Source: CAYVQE01 sp964633205
Lineage (GTDB): Bacteria; Myxococcota; B64-G9
Direction: 5' to 3'
DNA length: 36,648 nt
NCBI GenBank assembly: GCA_964633205.1
Contig: CAZWFN010000052.1
Location: forward strand, 1-36,648
Shown: positions 1 through 7,315 of the stretch, piece after piece
How positions within the stretch are numbered: position 1 is the stretch's first letter
How the letters are laid out: the number at the start of each line of letters is the position of its first letter
Translations under genes and position numbers: made by a program
The notes under the pieces: model-generated
Told to the model about the DNA's origin: nothing
Database searches by the model: none
What the model saw: the letters and a program-made list of their open reading frames with translations, nothing else

Positions 1-88
1 ATGCCCGCCCGGAGGGCGCTGGGCGACTACGGGCGGGCATAAAGCCCGCCCCTACGGATAGCTCAACGACGCCCGTTTCTCGACACCC
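1..88 (-). repeat. Dispersed GC-rich repeat, copy 1
   Basis: Read on the minus strand, this stretch begins GGTGTCGAGAAACGGG, continues through GTTGAGCTATCCGTAGGGGC, and ends in a hairpin-like part with GGGCGGGC/GCCCGCCC arms. The same order of blocks recurs on the plus strand at 13469-13556 and, shortened, at 1163-1209. In this copy the segment between the last pair of GC arms is inverted relative to the 13.5-kb copy. No coding function is apparent. It lies in the 234-base leader of the first gene; bases 89-234 otherwise show only that gene's ribosome binding site and a short palindrome (TAGCATGCTA near 139). Confidence 0.6.
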
Positions 89-234
89 TCTCGAGGGGGA
101 GGCGAAAACCCAAGGCTTTGATCTATGTCCTACAGGCTCCTAGCATGCTACTATGAGAACGCCACCGAGATGATGCCCGGGGTGCGGCGCTTTTTGCCGT
201 GCCCCAGGGTGCTGGGCCACGATGGGAGGAATCG

Positions 235-1125
235 ATGATCGCCTGGAATCCGAGAGCACGAGGAAAGTCGAAGTCGAAGCCGAGATCGAAACGGGCGCTC
301 CTCTGCGGGCTCATCGGCATCGGGCTGGCGGTCGGATGTGGTGCTGGTGATGGTACGGGCGCTGATCCCACGGAGGTGACGCTCGGCGAGACCTCCTTCG
401 TGGTTGTCGTCAACTCCGTCGTCAACGACGTCACCGACGCCGTTGTGCCGGAGCCCGGCACGGCGCGCTCCGACGTGCTCGTCGAAGCCGACGGGGGTGG
501 GCCCCGCGTGCACTCCGATGCGGATGGGATAGCCGTGCTGTCCCCCGTAGCGGCCGGCAGCCGCACTCTGTCCTTGTCCGACGGAGGCATCGGCGGGTCC
601 CTCGTGGAAGACATCGCCGATATGGACCTGGTCGAGTTGGCCATCGCGGGCGAGGGGGACCGCGTCGAGCGAATGGCCAGGCTGGTATACGCCTTCGGTG
701 CCGAGGTCGTGGAGCTGACGGCCGACACGCCCATTTCGGAGGTCAACGACGCCCTGGCGAACAGCAATCGCATCGTGCTGCTGGAAGGCGGCAGCTACGA
801 GGGCGATCTGGAGTTCTCCGGAAGCGACGTCACGCTCTTCGGGGAGGGCGTCGGAGGGGGCCGCGTCTCGATCGACGGCAACGTAGAGGTGGGCGGCAGC
901 GGCAACCGCATTCGAGGCGCTACCATCACGGGCAACCTGGACGTGGCCGGCAGCGATTTTGGCATGTCATTCTCCCGCATCGAAGGGGAGTTCGTCCTGA
1001 GCGGCAGCGACGCCACGCTGCTGCAGTCTGCCTTCTGCGGCCCGGTGGACGTGGGCGGCAGCGACATCGTTGCTCTGGGCAACATGGGCATGGCCCCCGT
1101 CGCCGCCCCTGAGGACTGCCCTTAG
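235..1125 (+). CDS. Lipoprotein with tandem 18-residue beta-helix-like repeats
   Basis: A 296-residue predicted outer-membrane or exported lipoprotein of unknown function. The ATG at 235 is chosen because GGGAGGA lies just before it; an in-frame ATG at 199 has no such site. The N-terminus is very basic (KSKSKPRSKR), followed by a hydrophobic stretch ending in a lipobox-like LAVGC. The C-terminal third is built from repeats of about 18 residues with the pattern xxVxGSDxxxxxSxIxG (for example NVEVGGSGNRIRGATITG, then NLDVAGSDFGMSFSRIEG, then EFVLSGSDATLLQSAFCG). This looks like successive coils of a parallel beta-helix and resembles DUF3060-type repeats. The middle region may be an Ig-like or carboxypeptidase-regulatory-like fold, which is uncertain. 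It stands alone, with repeat copies on both sides. Ligand and role cannot be told from sequence. Confidence 0.75.
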   Translation: MIAWNPRARGKSKSKPRSKRALLCGLIGIGLAVGCGAGDGTGADPTEVTLGETSFVVVVNSVVNDVTDAVVPEPGTARSDVLVEADGGGPRVHSDADGIAVLSPVAAGSRTLSLSDGGIGGSLVEDIADMDLVELAIAGEGDRVERMARLVYAFGAEVVELTADTPISEVNDALANSNRIVLLEGGSYEGDLEFSGSDVTLFGEGVGGGRVSIDGNVEVGGSGNRIRGATITGNLDVAGSDFGMSFSRIEGEFVLSGSDATLLQSAFCGPVDVGGSDIVALGNMGMAPVAAPEDCP

Positions 1126-1162
1126 ACCGAAGTTCCCCCGCCCGCAGAAGGGTGTCCTACAG

Positions 1163-1209
1163 AGGGTGCCGAAAAACGGGAGTGTTGAGCCATTCGCAGG
1201 GGCGGGCAC
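1163..1209 (+). repeat. Dispersed GC-rich repeat, copy 2 (short)
   Basis: GGGTGCCGAAAAACGGG, then GTGTTGAGCCATTCGCAGGG and GCGGGC, matches block by block the starts of the copies at complement(1-88) and 13469-13556. The GC-rich hairpin portion is missing or degraded here, although GCCCGCCTCTAC at 1242-1253 may be its far arm. It lies downstream of the first lipoprotein gene. Confidence 0.5.
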
Positions 1210-1268
1210 ATATCCCTGACGGGACCATTACGAGACATGGAAGCCCGCCTCTACAGCGCGAATCGCTC

Positions 1269-1314
1269 CTACAGCTCGGGCCCGATCAGGCCGCGGTAGC
1301 GCCCCAGCCAGTAG
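1269..1314 (-). pseudogene. Orphan 3'-end fragment of the 3774-5237 lipoprotein gene
   Basis: These 46 bases match the last 46 bases of the lipoprotein gene at 3774-5237 (3774-3819) with one difference, at 1294 versus 3799. Read on the minus strand the fragment encodes YWLGRYRGLIGPEL followed by a stop; the intact gene ends YWLGRYHGLIGPEL. Similarity stops abruptly beyond 1314. The two copies are direct repeats and enclose the ATPase and SH3-like genes. A displaced gene 3' end is a classic footprint of integration into the end of a gene, but an old duplication followed by deletion would look the same. Confidence 0.7.
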
Positions 1315-1434
1315 CAGGCTCGTCGACCAAAGGCAGGACGGCACCAGGCCCCCCATCTCACCGGTGGCGCCGGAGGCGATGAGGGCGCCGTCTTCGTTCA
1401 GCAACTCGAATTCCGTGCCCGGCTCCGGGAGGCG
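1315..1434 (-). other. Non-coding stretch with possible gene remnant
   Basis: Between the 46-bp fragment and the ATPase stop codon there is no gene-sized open frame of its own. Minus-strand translation of about 1365-1421 gives GTEFELLNEDGALIASGAT, which reads like real protein sequence, but it has no start and runs into a different frame near the 46-bp fragment. It may be debris of another gene. Confidence 0.25.
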
Positions 1435-2616
1435 TCAAACCAGCTTGCCGCTCCAGAGTTCATCGATGAATCGTCTCCAGGGGAGGATTTCGATGTCCGG
1501 ACCCGCCTCGGTTTTGAGTACGCGCTTCCGTTGCTCAAGGCTGACCACCAGAGCACGCCGAGGCTCGGCCTCCCGGCAGAATGTCAGCAGGCCCTTGAGC
1601 TTGGAGCGGTCCACGCGCCGGGATAGCTTGACCTCGATGGCCACCATGTTTCTGCCGGCCAGAATGAAGTCGACTTCAAGACCGCTCTTGGTCCGCCAGA
1701 AGCGAATGTCGTGATCCTGTTCCAGGTAGGCGCGGGAAGCCTCCAACTCCATGAGCACCAGGTTTTCGAATGCGCGACCCGCCTCCACGCCGGTCAGGGA
1801 GTTGATGCTCCGCTTGGCCATGCGATTGGCCACTCCCGTGTCGAAGAGATAGAAGCGCGGTGTGGCGGAGATGACCTGCCGTCCGCTGCGCGGTGTGAAG
1901 GGTTCGATGGTGTAGGCCAGGTAGGTGTCGATGAGAATCTGGAAGTACTCTTTGACCGTGTTGCTGCTCACGCCCACATCGCGGGCGATGTTGGAGTAGT
2001 TGACCAATTCGCCCGCCGAAAAACCCACCACATCCAGGAAACGACTGAAGGCGGGCAGGTTCCTGGTCAAGCCTTCCGCGCGAATCTCCTCGTTCAGGTA
2101 GTCGGCCACATAGGCATCCAGGCTGCGTTTGGGATTCGGGCTGAGGTAATGGGAGGGCAGCATGCCCCAGCGGAGTGCCCGCAGGAGATCGAAGTCGGGG
2201 ATCTCCCGGGCCGTCAAAGGGTGGAGCATGAAGCGCCAGGCACGACCTCCCAGCAAATTGGCCTGCCCCCGTTTCAGTTTTCGCGCGCTGGAGCCGCAGA
2301 GGATGAAGCTCAAGCCGTCCCCTTCCACCATGCCGTGAACCTCGTCCAGCAACAGCGGGATCTTCTGCACTTCGTCGATGATGATGTGTCGGCGGCGCTG
2401 ATCTTCGCCCAGCCCGGCCACCCACTCCCGGATCAGGGCAGGGCGGCGGAGCAGCGCCAGGTAGAGATCGCTGTCCAAGAGGTCGAAGGATGCGGAATGG
2501 GGGAAGCGTTTCTTCAGCAGGGTGGTTTTGCCGCTTTTCCGGGGGCCCCACAGGAAGGCGGACTGCCCCTCGGGCAAATCCAGGGCGAGCAGGCGCTTGA
2601 AGTGGTCGGAACCCAT
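1435..2616 (-). CDS. AAA_14 ATPase with DUF4143 domain
   Basis: A 393-residue protein of the widespread bacterial and archaeal AAA_14-DUF4143 family. The N-terminal ATPase has a Walker A motif GPRKSGKTT (about residues 24-32), a Walker B-like IIIDEVQKIP and sensor-1-like FILCGSSARKL. A winged-helix-like middle follows (NYSNIARDVGVSSNTVKEYFQILIDTYL), then a C-terminal DUF4143/nuclease-like part (FENLVLMEL...FWRTKSGLEVDFIL...VAIEVKLS) whose E/D-x-K pattern resembles PD-(D/E)XK folds. The usual family length is about 380-430, so it is complete. The function of the family is not established; such genes are often mobile and patchily distributed. The gene is visibly lower in GC than its surroundings. 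Its promoter carries three copies of AACTAATTTGAA, suggesting autoregulation. It sits alone inside a block bracketed by 46-bp direct repeats. Confidence 0.9.
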   Translation of the reverse strand: MGSDHFKRLLALDLPEGQSAFLWGPRKSGKTTLLKKRFPHSASFDLLDSDLYLALLRRPALIREWVAGLGEDQRRRHIIIDEVQKIPLLLDEVHGMVEGDGLSFILCGSSARKLKRGQANLLGGRAWRFMLHPLTAREIPDFDLLRALRWGMLPSHYLSPNPKRSLDAYVADYLNEEIRAEGLTRNLPAFSRFLDVVGFSAGELVNYSNIARDVGVSSNTVKEYFQILIDTYLAYTIEPFTPRSGRQVISATPRFYLFDTGVANRMAKRSINSLTGVEAGRAFENLVLMELEASRAYLEQDHDIRFWRTKSGLEVDFILAGRNMVAIEVKLSRRVDRSKLKGLLTFCREAEPRRALVVSLEQRKRVLKTEAGPDIEILPWRRFIDELWSGKLV

Positions 2617-2624
2617 TTTGACCT

Positions 2625-2670
2625 CACTTCAAATTAGTTGAACTAATTTGAAGTGTATTTCAAATTAGTT
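2625..2670 (-). promoter_or_regulatory. Triple half-site operator of the AAA_14 gene
   Basis: A perfect inverted repeat with 15-bp arms (CACTTCAAATTAGTT at 2625-2639 and its complement at 2641-2655) is separated by one base. A third copy of the half-site, AACTAATTTGAAA on the minus strand, lies at 2670-2658. The AT-rich block stands out sharply in this GC-rich DNA. It begins 8 bases upstream of the ATG of the ATPase gene and covers the probable transcription start, so it is best read as a protein-binding operator. The DNA-binding protein is unknown; the ATPase itself, with its winged-helix-like segment, is a natural candidate. Confidence 0.75.
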
Positions 2671-2680
2671 TTTACGTCAA
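2652..2680 (-). promoter_or_regulatory. Sigma-70-like promoter of the AAA_14 gene
   Basis: On the minus strand TTGACG (2680-2675) and TACACT (2657-2652) are separated by exactly 17 bases. The spacer contains the third operator half-site, and the palindrome starts at the end of the -10 element. Initiation would fall near 2645, about 30 bases before the start codon. Confidence 0.6.
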
Positions 2681-2761
2681 GCGGCGTGTCATCGCCCGGC
2701 TGGACGGCCTCTGGTCAGTTTCCCTACAGCGTGATAGCACCTGGGGCAGGGAGGTGGGCTG

Positions 2762-3754
2762 ATGCGCGCGTGGCTTTTTTGTTTGCTGGTCCTCTCGCCC
2801 CTGGGCGTCCAGGCCGGGGAAGCGGATGAATACGTGCTGGTCTGGGAAAACGCCTGGCTGCACCAGGCCCCGCGGGCCGACGCGCCGGGCATCCGGGAGC
2901 TGGCCTTCCCCGACTCCGAGCGGGCGACCCGCCGGGTCGAAGCGCGGGTTTTCCGGCTGCTCGGGGAGCGCGGCGGCTGGCTGGAGGTCGAGGTGGCGCA
3001 GGATCCGGATTCACAGCACTGCGTCAATCCGCTCTACGAGCTGTCGGCTTTCGGCCTGCGTTTTTTCGTCCGCAGCCGCGATCTGGCGCCCGTGCTCGAA
3101 GAGGAGTTCACCCAGACCTACTCCGATGGCAGCCGCTTGCGCTTGAAGGCGGGCCTGCCCCTGGGCCCCAATGACCGGGCCGGCTTGCATCGGATTCGTT
3201 TCGGCGGCTTGGATTTTGCCGTCGCTTTGCCCGGCGACAAGGTGGGCCGCAGTTACCGGCCGCTGGGCAAGACCTACCCGGGCTGTGCGGCCAAGTGGAA
3301 CCTGGAAGACAGCCGGCTGAGTCTCGACTCGGGCAAGCCCGTCGAGCTGAACGAGGACGGTCATGTTTGCGTGGAAGCGGCCGGCTCCAAGCGCTGGCGC
3401 CTGCGCAAGTCCTGTGTGGAGCTGGAAGTGTACGCCGAGCCGCGGCCCAAGCCGCGGCAGAAACAGTCGAGGAGCAATATCCTGGGCGCGCTGGGAAGCG
3501 GCGGCGCCGGTTACTCCTTGCGCCAGGACGCGGCCGTCTTCTGGCCCGACGGCAAGCGGGCCGGGCGCATGCGGCGCGCCTTCTGGCTGCCGGAGAAGAG
3601 CCTGGAGCCGGTGGATGATTCGGGTCTGCGCTGCACCACCCGGCAACTCTATGCCAGCGGCCGCAAGGACGCCGCCCCGGAGGCCGAGCGCAGGCTGCGG
3701 CTTTGCTTCCGGCCCACGGACCTGGTGAAAGCCGAACGGGCCAAGCCCTGGTAG
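2762..3754 (+). CDS. Exported protein with two SH3-like segments
   Basis: A 330-residue protein with a clear signal peptide (MRAWLFCLLVLSPLGVQAGEA, cleavage probably after QAG or nearby). The start is supported by GGGAGG shortly upstream. Two stretches resemble bacterial SH3-like folds: residues about 22-110 (YVLVWENAWLHQAP ... WLEVEV ... LRFFVRSRDLAPV) and about 250-325 (YSLRQDAAVFWPDG ... LRLCFRPTDLV). Each has a Cys-containing strand before a closing R-x-x-DL motif, suggesting an internal duplication. No catalytic signature is seen. It is probably periplasmic or envelope-associated, and SH3-like repeats often bind peptidoglycan, but that is inference. It lies with the ATPase gene inside the 46-bp-repeat-bracketed block and converges on the next lipoprotein gene with 19 bases between the stops. 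Confidence 0.8.
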   Translation: MRAWLFCLLVLSPLGVQAGEADEYVLVWENAWLHQAPRADAPGIRELAFPDSERATRRVEARVFRLLGERGGWLEVEVAQDPDSQHCVNPLYELSAFGLRFFVRSRDLAPVLEEEFTQTYSDGSRLRLKAGLPLGPNDRAGLHRIRFGGLDFAVALPGDKVGRSYRPLGKTYPGCAAKWNLEDSRLSLDSGKPVELNEDGHVCVEAAGSKRWRLRKSCVELEVYAEPRPKPRQKQSRSNILGALGSGGAGYSLRQDAAVFWPDGKRAGRMRRAFWLPEKSLEPVDDSGLRCTTRQLYASGRKDAAPEAERRLRLCFRPTDLVKAERAKPW

Positions 3755-3773
3755 TAGGCAGCGGGAGGAGCGC

Positions 3774-5237
3774 CTACAGCTCGGGCCCGATCAGGCCGTG
3801 GTAGCGCCCCAGCCAGTAGGCGATCAGGAAGTCCTCGGGCGAGTAGATCCGCTGGCGGTTCTCCGGCCGCTCCGGCTGGATTTTGAAAAAATCGAGCCGC
3901 CAGAGGTAGTTGTCGAAGTGGAACTCCTCGAGCGGGATGGGCTCGGCGGCGATCGGGTCGTCGCGCCGGTTGAGGCAGACCGCCTCCTGCTGCCCGGCCG
4001 GAATATAGCGGTCGAACTTCTCGGCCGGGAAGCGCTTGAGGGTGCAGACGGCGTCGTCGACCGCCGCGGCGAGCACGGGCTGGCTGGCGGCATCGTCGCC
4101 GGTCAAGCCGGCGTAGATGAACGTGTACATGGCGTTGCCGATCACGGCCACGCTCTGCGTGTCGGGCTCTTCGGTGTGGAACATGTGCTGGCGCAGCACC
4201 CCCAGCAAGCGAGCGTGGAGATCGGGGTCCTGCTCGCGCCGCAGCAGCGGGTAGATGGCCTGGTAGCACATGTCGAAGTTGTCGTAGTTCTGCACGCAGC
4301 CCGGGAGGAACAGGTACAAGTAGTCCTCCATGGACTCCAGGTAGGTCCCCAGCTCGAAATCCTCGATGTCCGGGCACTCGACGCCGCGCCGGGTCTGCAT
4401 CAGGCAACCGTAGTAGAAGTCGTCGAGCTGCTCGTCGCCCGTGGCCTGCTGGACGACCTTGATGAAGCTGCTGGCCAGCATGGCGTTGAAGCCCGGGAAG
4501 TTGTCCATGGCGCTGTGGTAGAGCCGGCCGTGCTCGGTTACCTCGCCGTCGGCGTCGAATATCTGCAGGCCGTGGCTGACGAGGTGATCGCCGATCTCGG
4601 CCAACAAGCTGCGCACCTCGGCCAGCAGCGCCGGGTCATCGAAGTGCTCGACGGCGGCGGCGTAGCCGAACATCAGCCCGGCGTAGCCGTCCTGGCTGAC
4701 GTCGTTGCGGTACCACCAGCCCTCGTAGGCGGCCGCGGGCGAGCGGGTCCAGCTCGGCGTGTCCCGGCCATCGTAGTTGTAGGCCACCCCCGGCTTGGCG
4801 AAGCTGCGCCCGTACAGACCGACCACACCGGTGACCTCGGTCAGCTGGCGCAGCGCGGCCACCACCAGCCGGGCGTTCTGCTGGGCCTCCGGGTTCCCGG
4901 TCACCCGGTAGCGCAGGGCCTGGGAGGCCAGGTAGATGCCGCTCCACAAGATGGTGTTCTCGGCGTGCATCCACGACTGGATCGACTGCAGATCCTCACT
5001 CAAGATGATGCTGCGCAGCAGGCCGTCACCGGCCAGGTGCCTTTCGCGGGCGATGCGGTCGAAGGCCGCCGCCTTGGCGGCCAGGGTGCTGTCCGCATCG
5101 ATCCGTTCGCAGGTCGGCCAGTCATAGCCCGGCCCGGCGTCCGGCTGCCGGTCGCTGTGGCCGCCACAGCCGCTCGGCGCCACGGCGCAGACCCACAGAG
5201 CGGCCAGCAACAGCGGCTGTCTCGACATCGAAGGCAT
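3774..5237 (-). CDS. Lipoprotein with probable alpha/alpha-toroid domain
   Basis: A 487-residue lipoprotein: MPSMSRQPLLLAALWVCAV leads to a lipobox-like APSGC, followed by a hydrophilic tether. The ATG at 5237 has GAGGAG eight bases upstream; the frame stays open further upstream but without a signal sequence. The body is helical, with repeated aromatic and glycine motifs (ENTILWSGIYLASQALRYRV, AYEGWWYRNDVSQDGYAGLM, FHFDNYLWRLDFF) that suggest a six-hairpin glycosidase-type (alpha/alpha) barrel. No catalytic residues can be assigned. Its last 46 bases are duplicated at 1269-1314. It is transcribed away from the ATPase/TOPRIM pair at 5437, with 199 bases between the two starts. Confidence 0.8.
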   Translation of the reverse strand: MPSMSRQPLLLAALWVCAVAPSGCGGHSDRQPDAGPGYDWPTCERIDADSTLAAKAAAFDRIARERHLAGDGLLRSIILSEDLQSIQSWMHAENTILWSGIYLASQALRYRVTGNPEAQQNARLVVAALRQLTEVTGVVGLYGRSFAKPGVAYNYDGRDTPSWTRSPAAAYEGWWYRNDVSQDGYAGLMFGYAAAVEHFDDPALLAEVRSLLAEIGDHLVSHGLQIFDADGEVTEHGRLYHSAMDNFPGFNAMLASSFIKVVQQATGDEQLDDFYYGCLMQTRRGVECPDIEDFELGTYLESMEDYLYLFLPGCVQNYDNFDMCYQAIYPLLRREQDPDLHARLLGVLRQHMFHTEEPDTQSVAVIGNAMYTFIYAGLTGDDAASQPVLAAAVDDAVCTLKRFPAEKFDRYIPAGQQEAVCLNRRDDPIAAEPIPLEEFHFDNYLWRLDFFKIQPERPENRQRIYSPEDFLIAYWLGRYHGLIGPEL

Positions 5238-5382
5238 TGTCGCAACTCCTCGGCGCGGACCCGACCCCCCTTTCCGCAACCGAAAGCAACCGACACCCAG
5301 GGGCCGTAGCGCCACCATAGCATCGACCGGTTCTTTCGATCCAAGGGCAGTCGGTGGTAGCATCCGCTCGAAGGGCAAATCA

Positions 5383-5423
5383 GCGGCCGGCCACGGCCGG
5401 CCGCAGGGGACCCAGCGGTCCCC
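5383..5423. promoter_or_regulatory. Two consecutive inverted repeats before the ATPase/TOPRIM module
   Basis: GCGGCCGGCC at 5383-5392 and its exact complement at 5395-5404 are separated by two bases. Directly afterwards GGGGACC (5406-5412) pairs with GGTCCCC (5417-5423) around a CAGC loop. The second lies just before the likely ribosome binding site (GAGGGG, 5424-5429) of the gene starting at 5437, so it could act as an RNA hairpin limiting translation or as a protein-binding site. The bases involved are G/C only, so some chance pairing is expected. Confidence 0.45.
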
Positions 5424-5436
5424 GAGGGGCGCTGCC

Positions 5437-6633
5437 ATGCTGACGCATCTGCGAATCCAGGGCTTTCGCTGCCTACAGGACACGGCCACCGATCTGACCC
5501 CCATCACGGTCTTCATCGGCCCCAACGACTCCGGCAAATCCAGCATCCTCGACAGCCTCTACGCCCTGTCGCAAATCGCGAGAAATGGAATCGAGCGCCA
5601 TGCCCTCGAACAATGGGCCTTCGACCGCTTCGCCCTTCCAGAAGCCCTGAGCGACGGCAGCTCGGAACAAAGGAAGTGGAAGACAAAGCTCCTGTTTCGC
5701 AGCCAAGACAGCAACGATGTATTCGACTACGAGCTGCTCATGCGATTTTCGGGAGATGGCGACTACCTGCCTACCAAGGAGACCTTGAGTGTAGGCGGCG
5801 AAAAACTGGCCAGGTCTGATGGCGCAAAGACCATTCACTTCCGAGAAGACCGAGGCCATCCAGAGAAAAGGGAACAGAGGTTCGATCAGCAATCGCTCGG
5901 GTCTACCCCGAAAATCCCCGAAGGATTGAAGAGCAAATGGTTCCCCTTCCGCTCCATCGCCATGCAGAGCTTCAAAGCCTCTGCCTTGGCCGCCCCTTGC
6001 GAAATCCAGGCGCGGGGCGTTCCCCGGCTGGGGGTCGATGGCTCCGGACTGGCTGCGGTGTTGGACTACATTCTGGGCTTCGAGCGAGAACGCTTCGACA
6101 AGCTGGAAGGCGATCTGAAGCGCTTCTCACCCATGATCGACAAGATCCAGCTTCGTCCCGCCGAGTCCGGTCCGCGATATTCGTTTCCAGGAACAGGCAA
6201 GGCGATTTACTTCAAAGCCAAAAACGGCTCGGTAGTGCCCGCCTTCCAGGCTTCGGACGGGTTGCTGTTCGCGCTTGGATTTCTGGCCGTGCTGTACTCG
6301 CCAGAGCCGCCCAGGGTACTTCTGGTCGAGGAGCCTGAAAACGGCATTCACCCGGAGAATCTGGAGGTCGTGATGGGTCTGTTCAGGCGCCTGGCCGAGG
6401 GCCACTTCGATGCGCCGCCGGTTCAGGTGCTGCTGACCACCCACTCGCCCTACCTGCTCGACTACGCCCAGCCAGAAGAAGTCCGGGTGGTCACCCGCAA
6501 CGAGAAGTCCGGTACCCAAATCACCCCGATGACCGACATCCCCAACCTCAAAGACGAGCTGTCGGAGTTCAAGCTCGGCGAGTTGTGGACCGCCATCGGC
6601 GATGAAGCGATCGGGAAAGGGAAGACCGGTTGA
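5437..6633 (+). CDS. AAA_21-type ATPase, first gene of a putative defence pair
   Basis: A 398-residue ABC/SMC-like ATPase of the AAA_15/AAA_21 kind. Walker A is GPNDSGKSS (residues 28-36), after the typical opening LTHLRIQGFRCLQD. Walker B is VLLVEEPENGIHP (from residue 294), with Glu where Asp is usual, and the H-loop is LLTTHSPYLLD. The region between holds a charged insertion and QASDGLLFALGFLAVLYS, equivalent to the signature-helix region. OLD-family nucleases, PARIS AriA and AbiL-type ATPases share this fold. The next gene overlaps its stop codon, so the two proteins are probably made together. Base composition is less GC-biased than the neighbouring operon, in line with horizontal acquisition. 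The start at 5437 follows GAGGGG. Confidence 0.85.
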   Translation: MLTHLRIQGFRCLQDTATDLTPITVFIGPNDSGKSSILDSLYALSQIARNGIERHALEQWAFDRFALPEALSDGSSEQRKWKTKLLFRSQDSNDVFDYELLMRFSGDGDYLPTKETLSVGGEKLARSDGAKTIHFREDRGHPEKREQRFDQQSLGSTPKIPEGLKSKWFPFRSIAMQSFKASALAAPCEIQARGVPRLGVDGSGLAAVLDYILGFERERFDKLEGDLKRFSPMIDKIQLRPAESGPRYSFPGTGKAIYFKAKNGSVVPAFQASDGLLFALGFLAVLYSPEPPRVLLVEEPENGIHPENLEVVMGLFRRLAEGHFDAPPVQVLLTTHSPYLLDYAQPEEVRVVTRNEKSGTQITPMTDIPNLKDELSEFKLGELWTAIGDEAIGKGKTG

Positions 6634-7280
6634 CTATCACCGTGTATGGAGAAGGGAGCCGAGACATCGGCAGGGTTGATGGTCACCGTGGTGCCGTGAG
6701 AATCCTGGTCGAGAGACTCCTCGATTGCCCGGGAGGAATTTCAATCGACGGAAGATCCCTGCCGCATCTCAACACCAATCGTGAAGATACGACGAGGAAG
6801 AGACGCCGTGGTGGCATCGCAATGAGGACGAAACTGGCTTTGCGAGCAGCCAACAAGAGGGGAGATTCTGGAGTGGCGCTCGTGGTTGACAACGACCGCA
6901 AGCCGCCGGCTGAGAGGCTCAAGCAGTTGCACAAAGGGGCCGAAGAAGCTGCGGTACCGATACCTGTGGCGCTGGGTGTCGCCATCGAGGCCAATGAGGC
7001 CTGGTTGTTGGCCGACGAAAAGGCCTTGGAAAAGTCGCTGGATCTGGACAAACCGATCCAACGCCAACAGGACCCGGAACGCATACCGGATCCCAAACAG
7101 CATCTCAACCAGCTCGCCGAACGGCGGGTGACGGGTTTGGAGTTGGCTCGGATCGCCGAGGCACTGGACATCGAGCAGCTCCAAAAGAGATGCTCCAAAG
7201 GATTTGGCCGCTTCGCAGTAGAAGTGCGCCAAAAGCTGGGTGCGTTGCTCGGACAGCGATCCGAAACCGAAACGGAATGA
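6630..7280 (+). CDS. TOPRIM-like DUF4276-type protein, putative effector partner
   Basis: A 216-residue protein starting at TTG 6630, which overlaps the upstream stop (TTGA, four bases), so translational coupling is likely. Conserved acidic positions match the DUF4276/TOPRIM pattern: E8 in YGEGS, D87-x-D89 in ALVVDNDR, and E120/E123 in the EANEAWLLAD motif typical of DUF4276. Such TOPRIM-like proteins are probable metal-dependent nucleases and are found next to AAA_15/AAA_21 ATPases. The arrangement parallels PARIS (AriA/AriB, where AriB is DUF4435) and AbiL/RloB-type pairs. It is not obviously either of these, since the small protein is DUF4276-like. Target and trigger are unknown. The catabolic operon begins 35 bases downstream and has its own ribosome binding site. 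Confidence 0.75.
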   Translation: MTITVYGEGSRDIGRVDGHRGAVRILVERLLDCPGGISIDGRSLPHLNTNREDTTRKRRRGGIAMRTKLALRAANKRGDSGVALVVDNDRKPPAERLKQLHKGAEEAAVPIPVALGVAIEANEAWLLADEKALEKSLDLDKPIQRQQDPERIPDPKQHLNQLAERRVTGLELARIAEALDIEQLQKRCSKGFGRFAVEVRQKLGALLGQRSETETE

Positions 7281-7315
7281 ATTGAAGCCGGCCCGCGCGG
7301 GCGGCGGGGAGCCGC

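Noticed and set aside
1152..1382. Small plus-strand open frame of 76 codons
   Set aside because: It runs through the short repeat copy and the duplicated 46-bp fragment, with no ribosome binding site and no recognisable protein.
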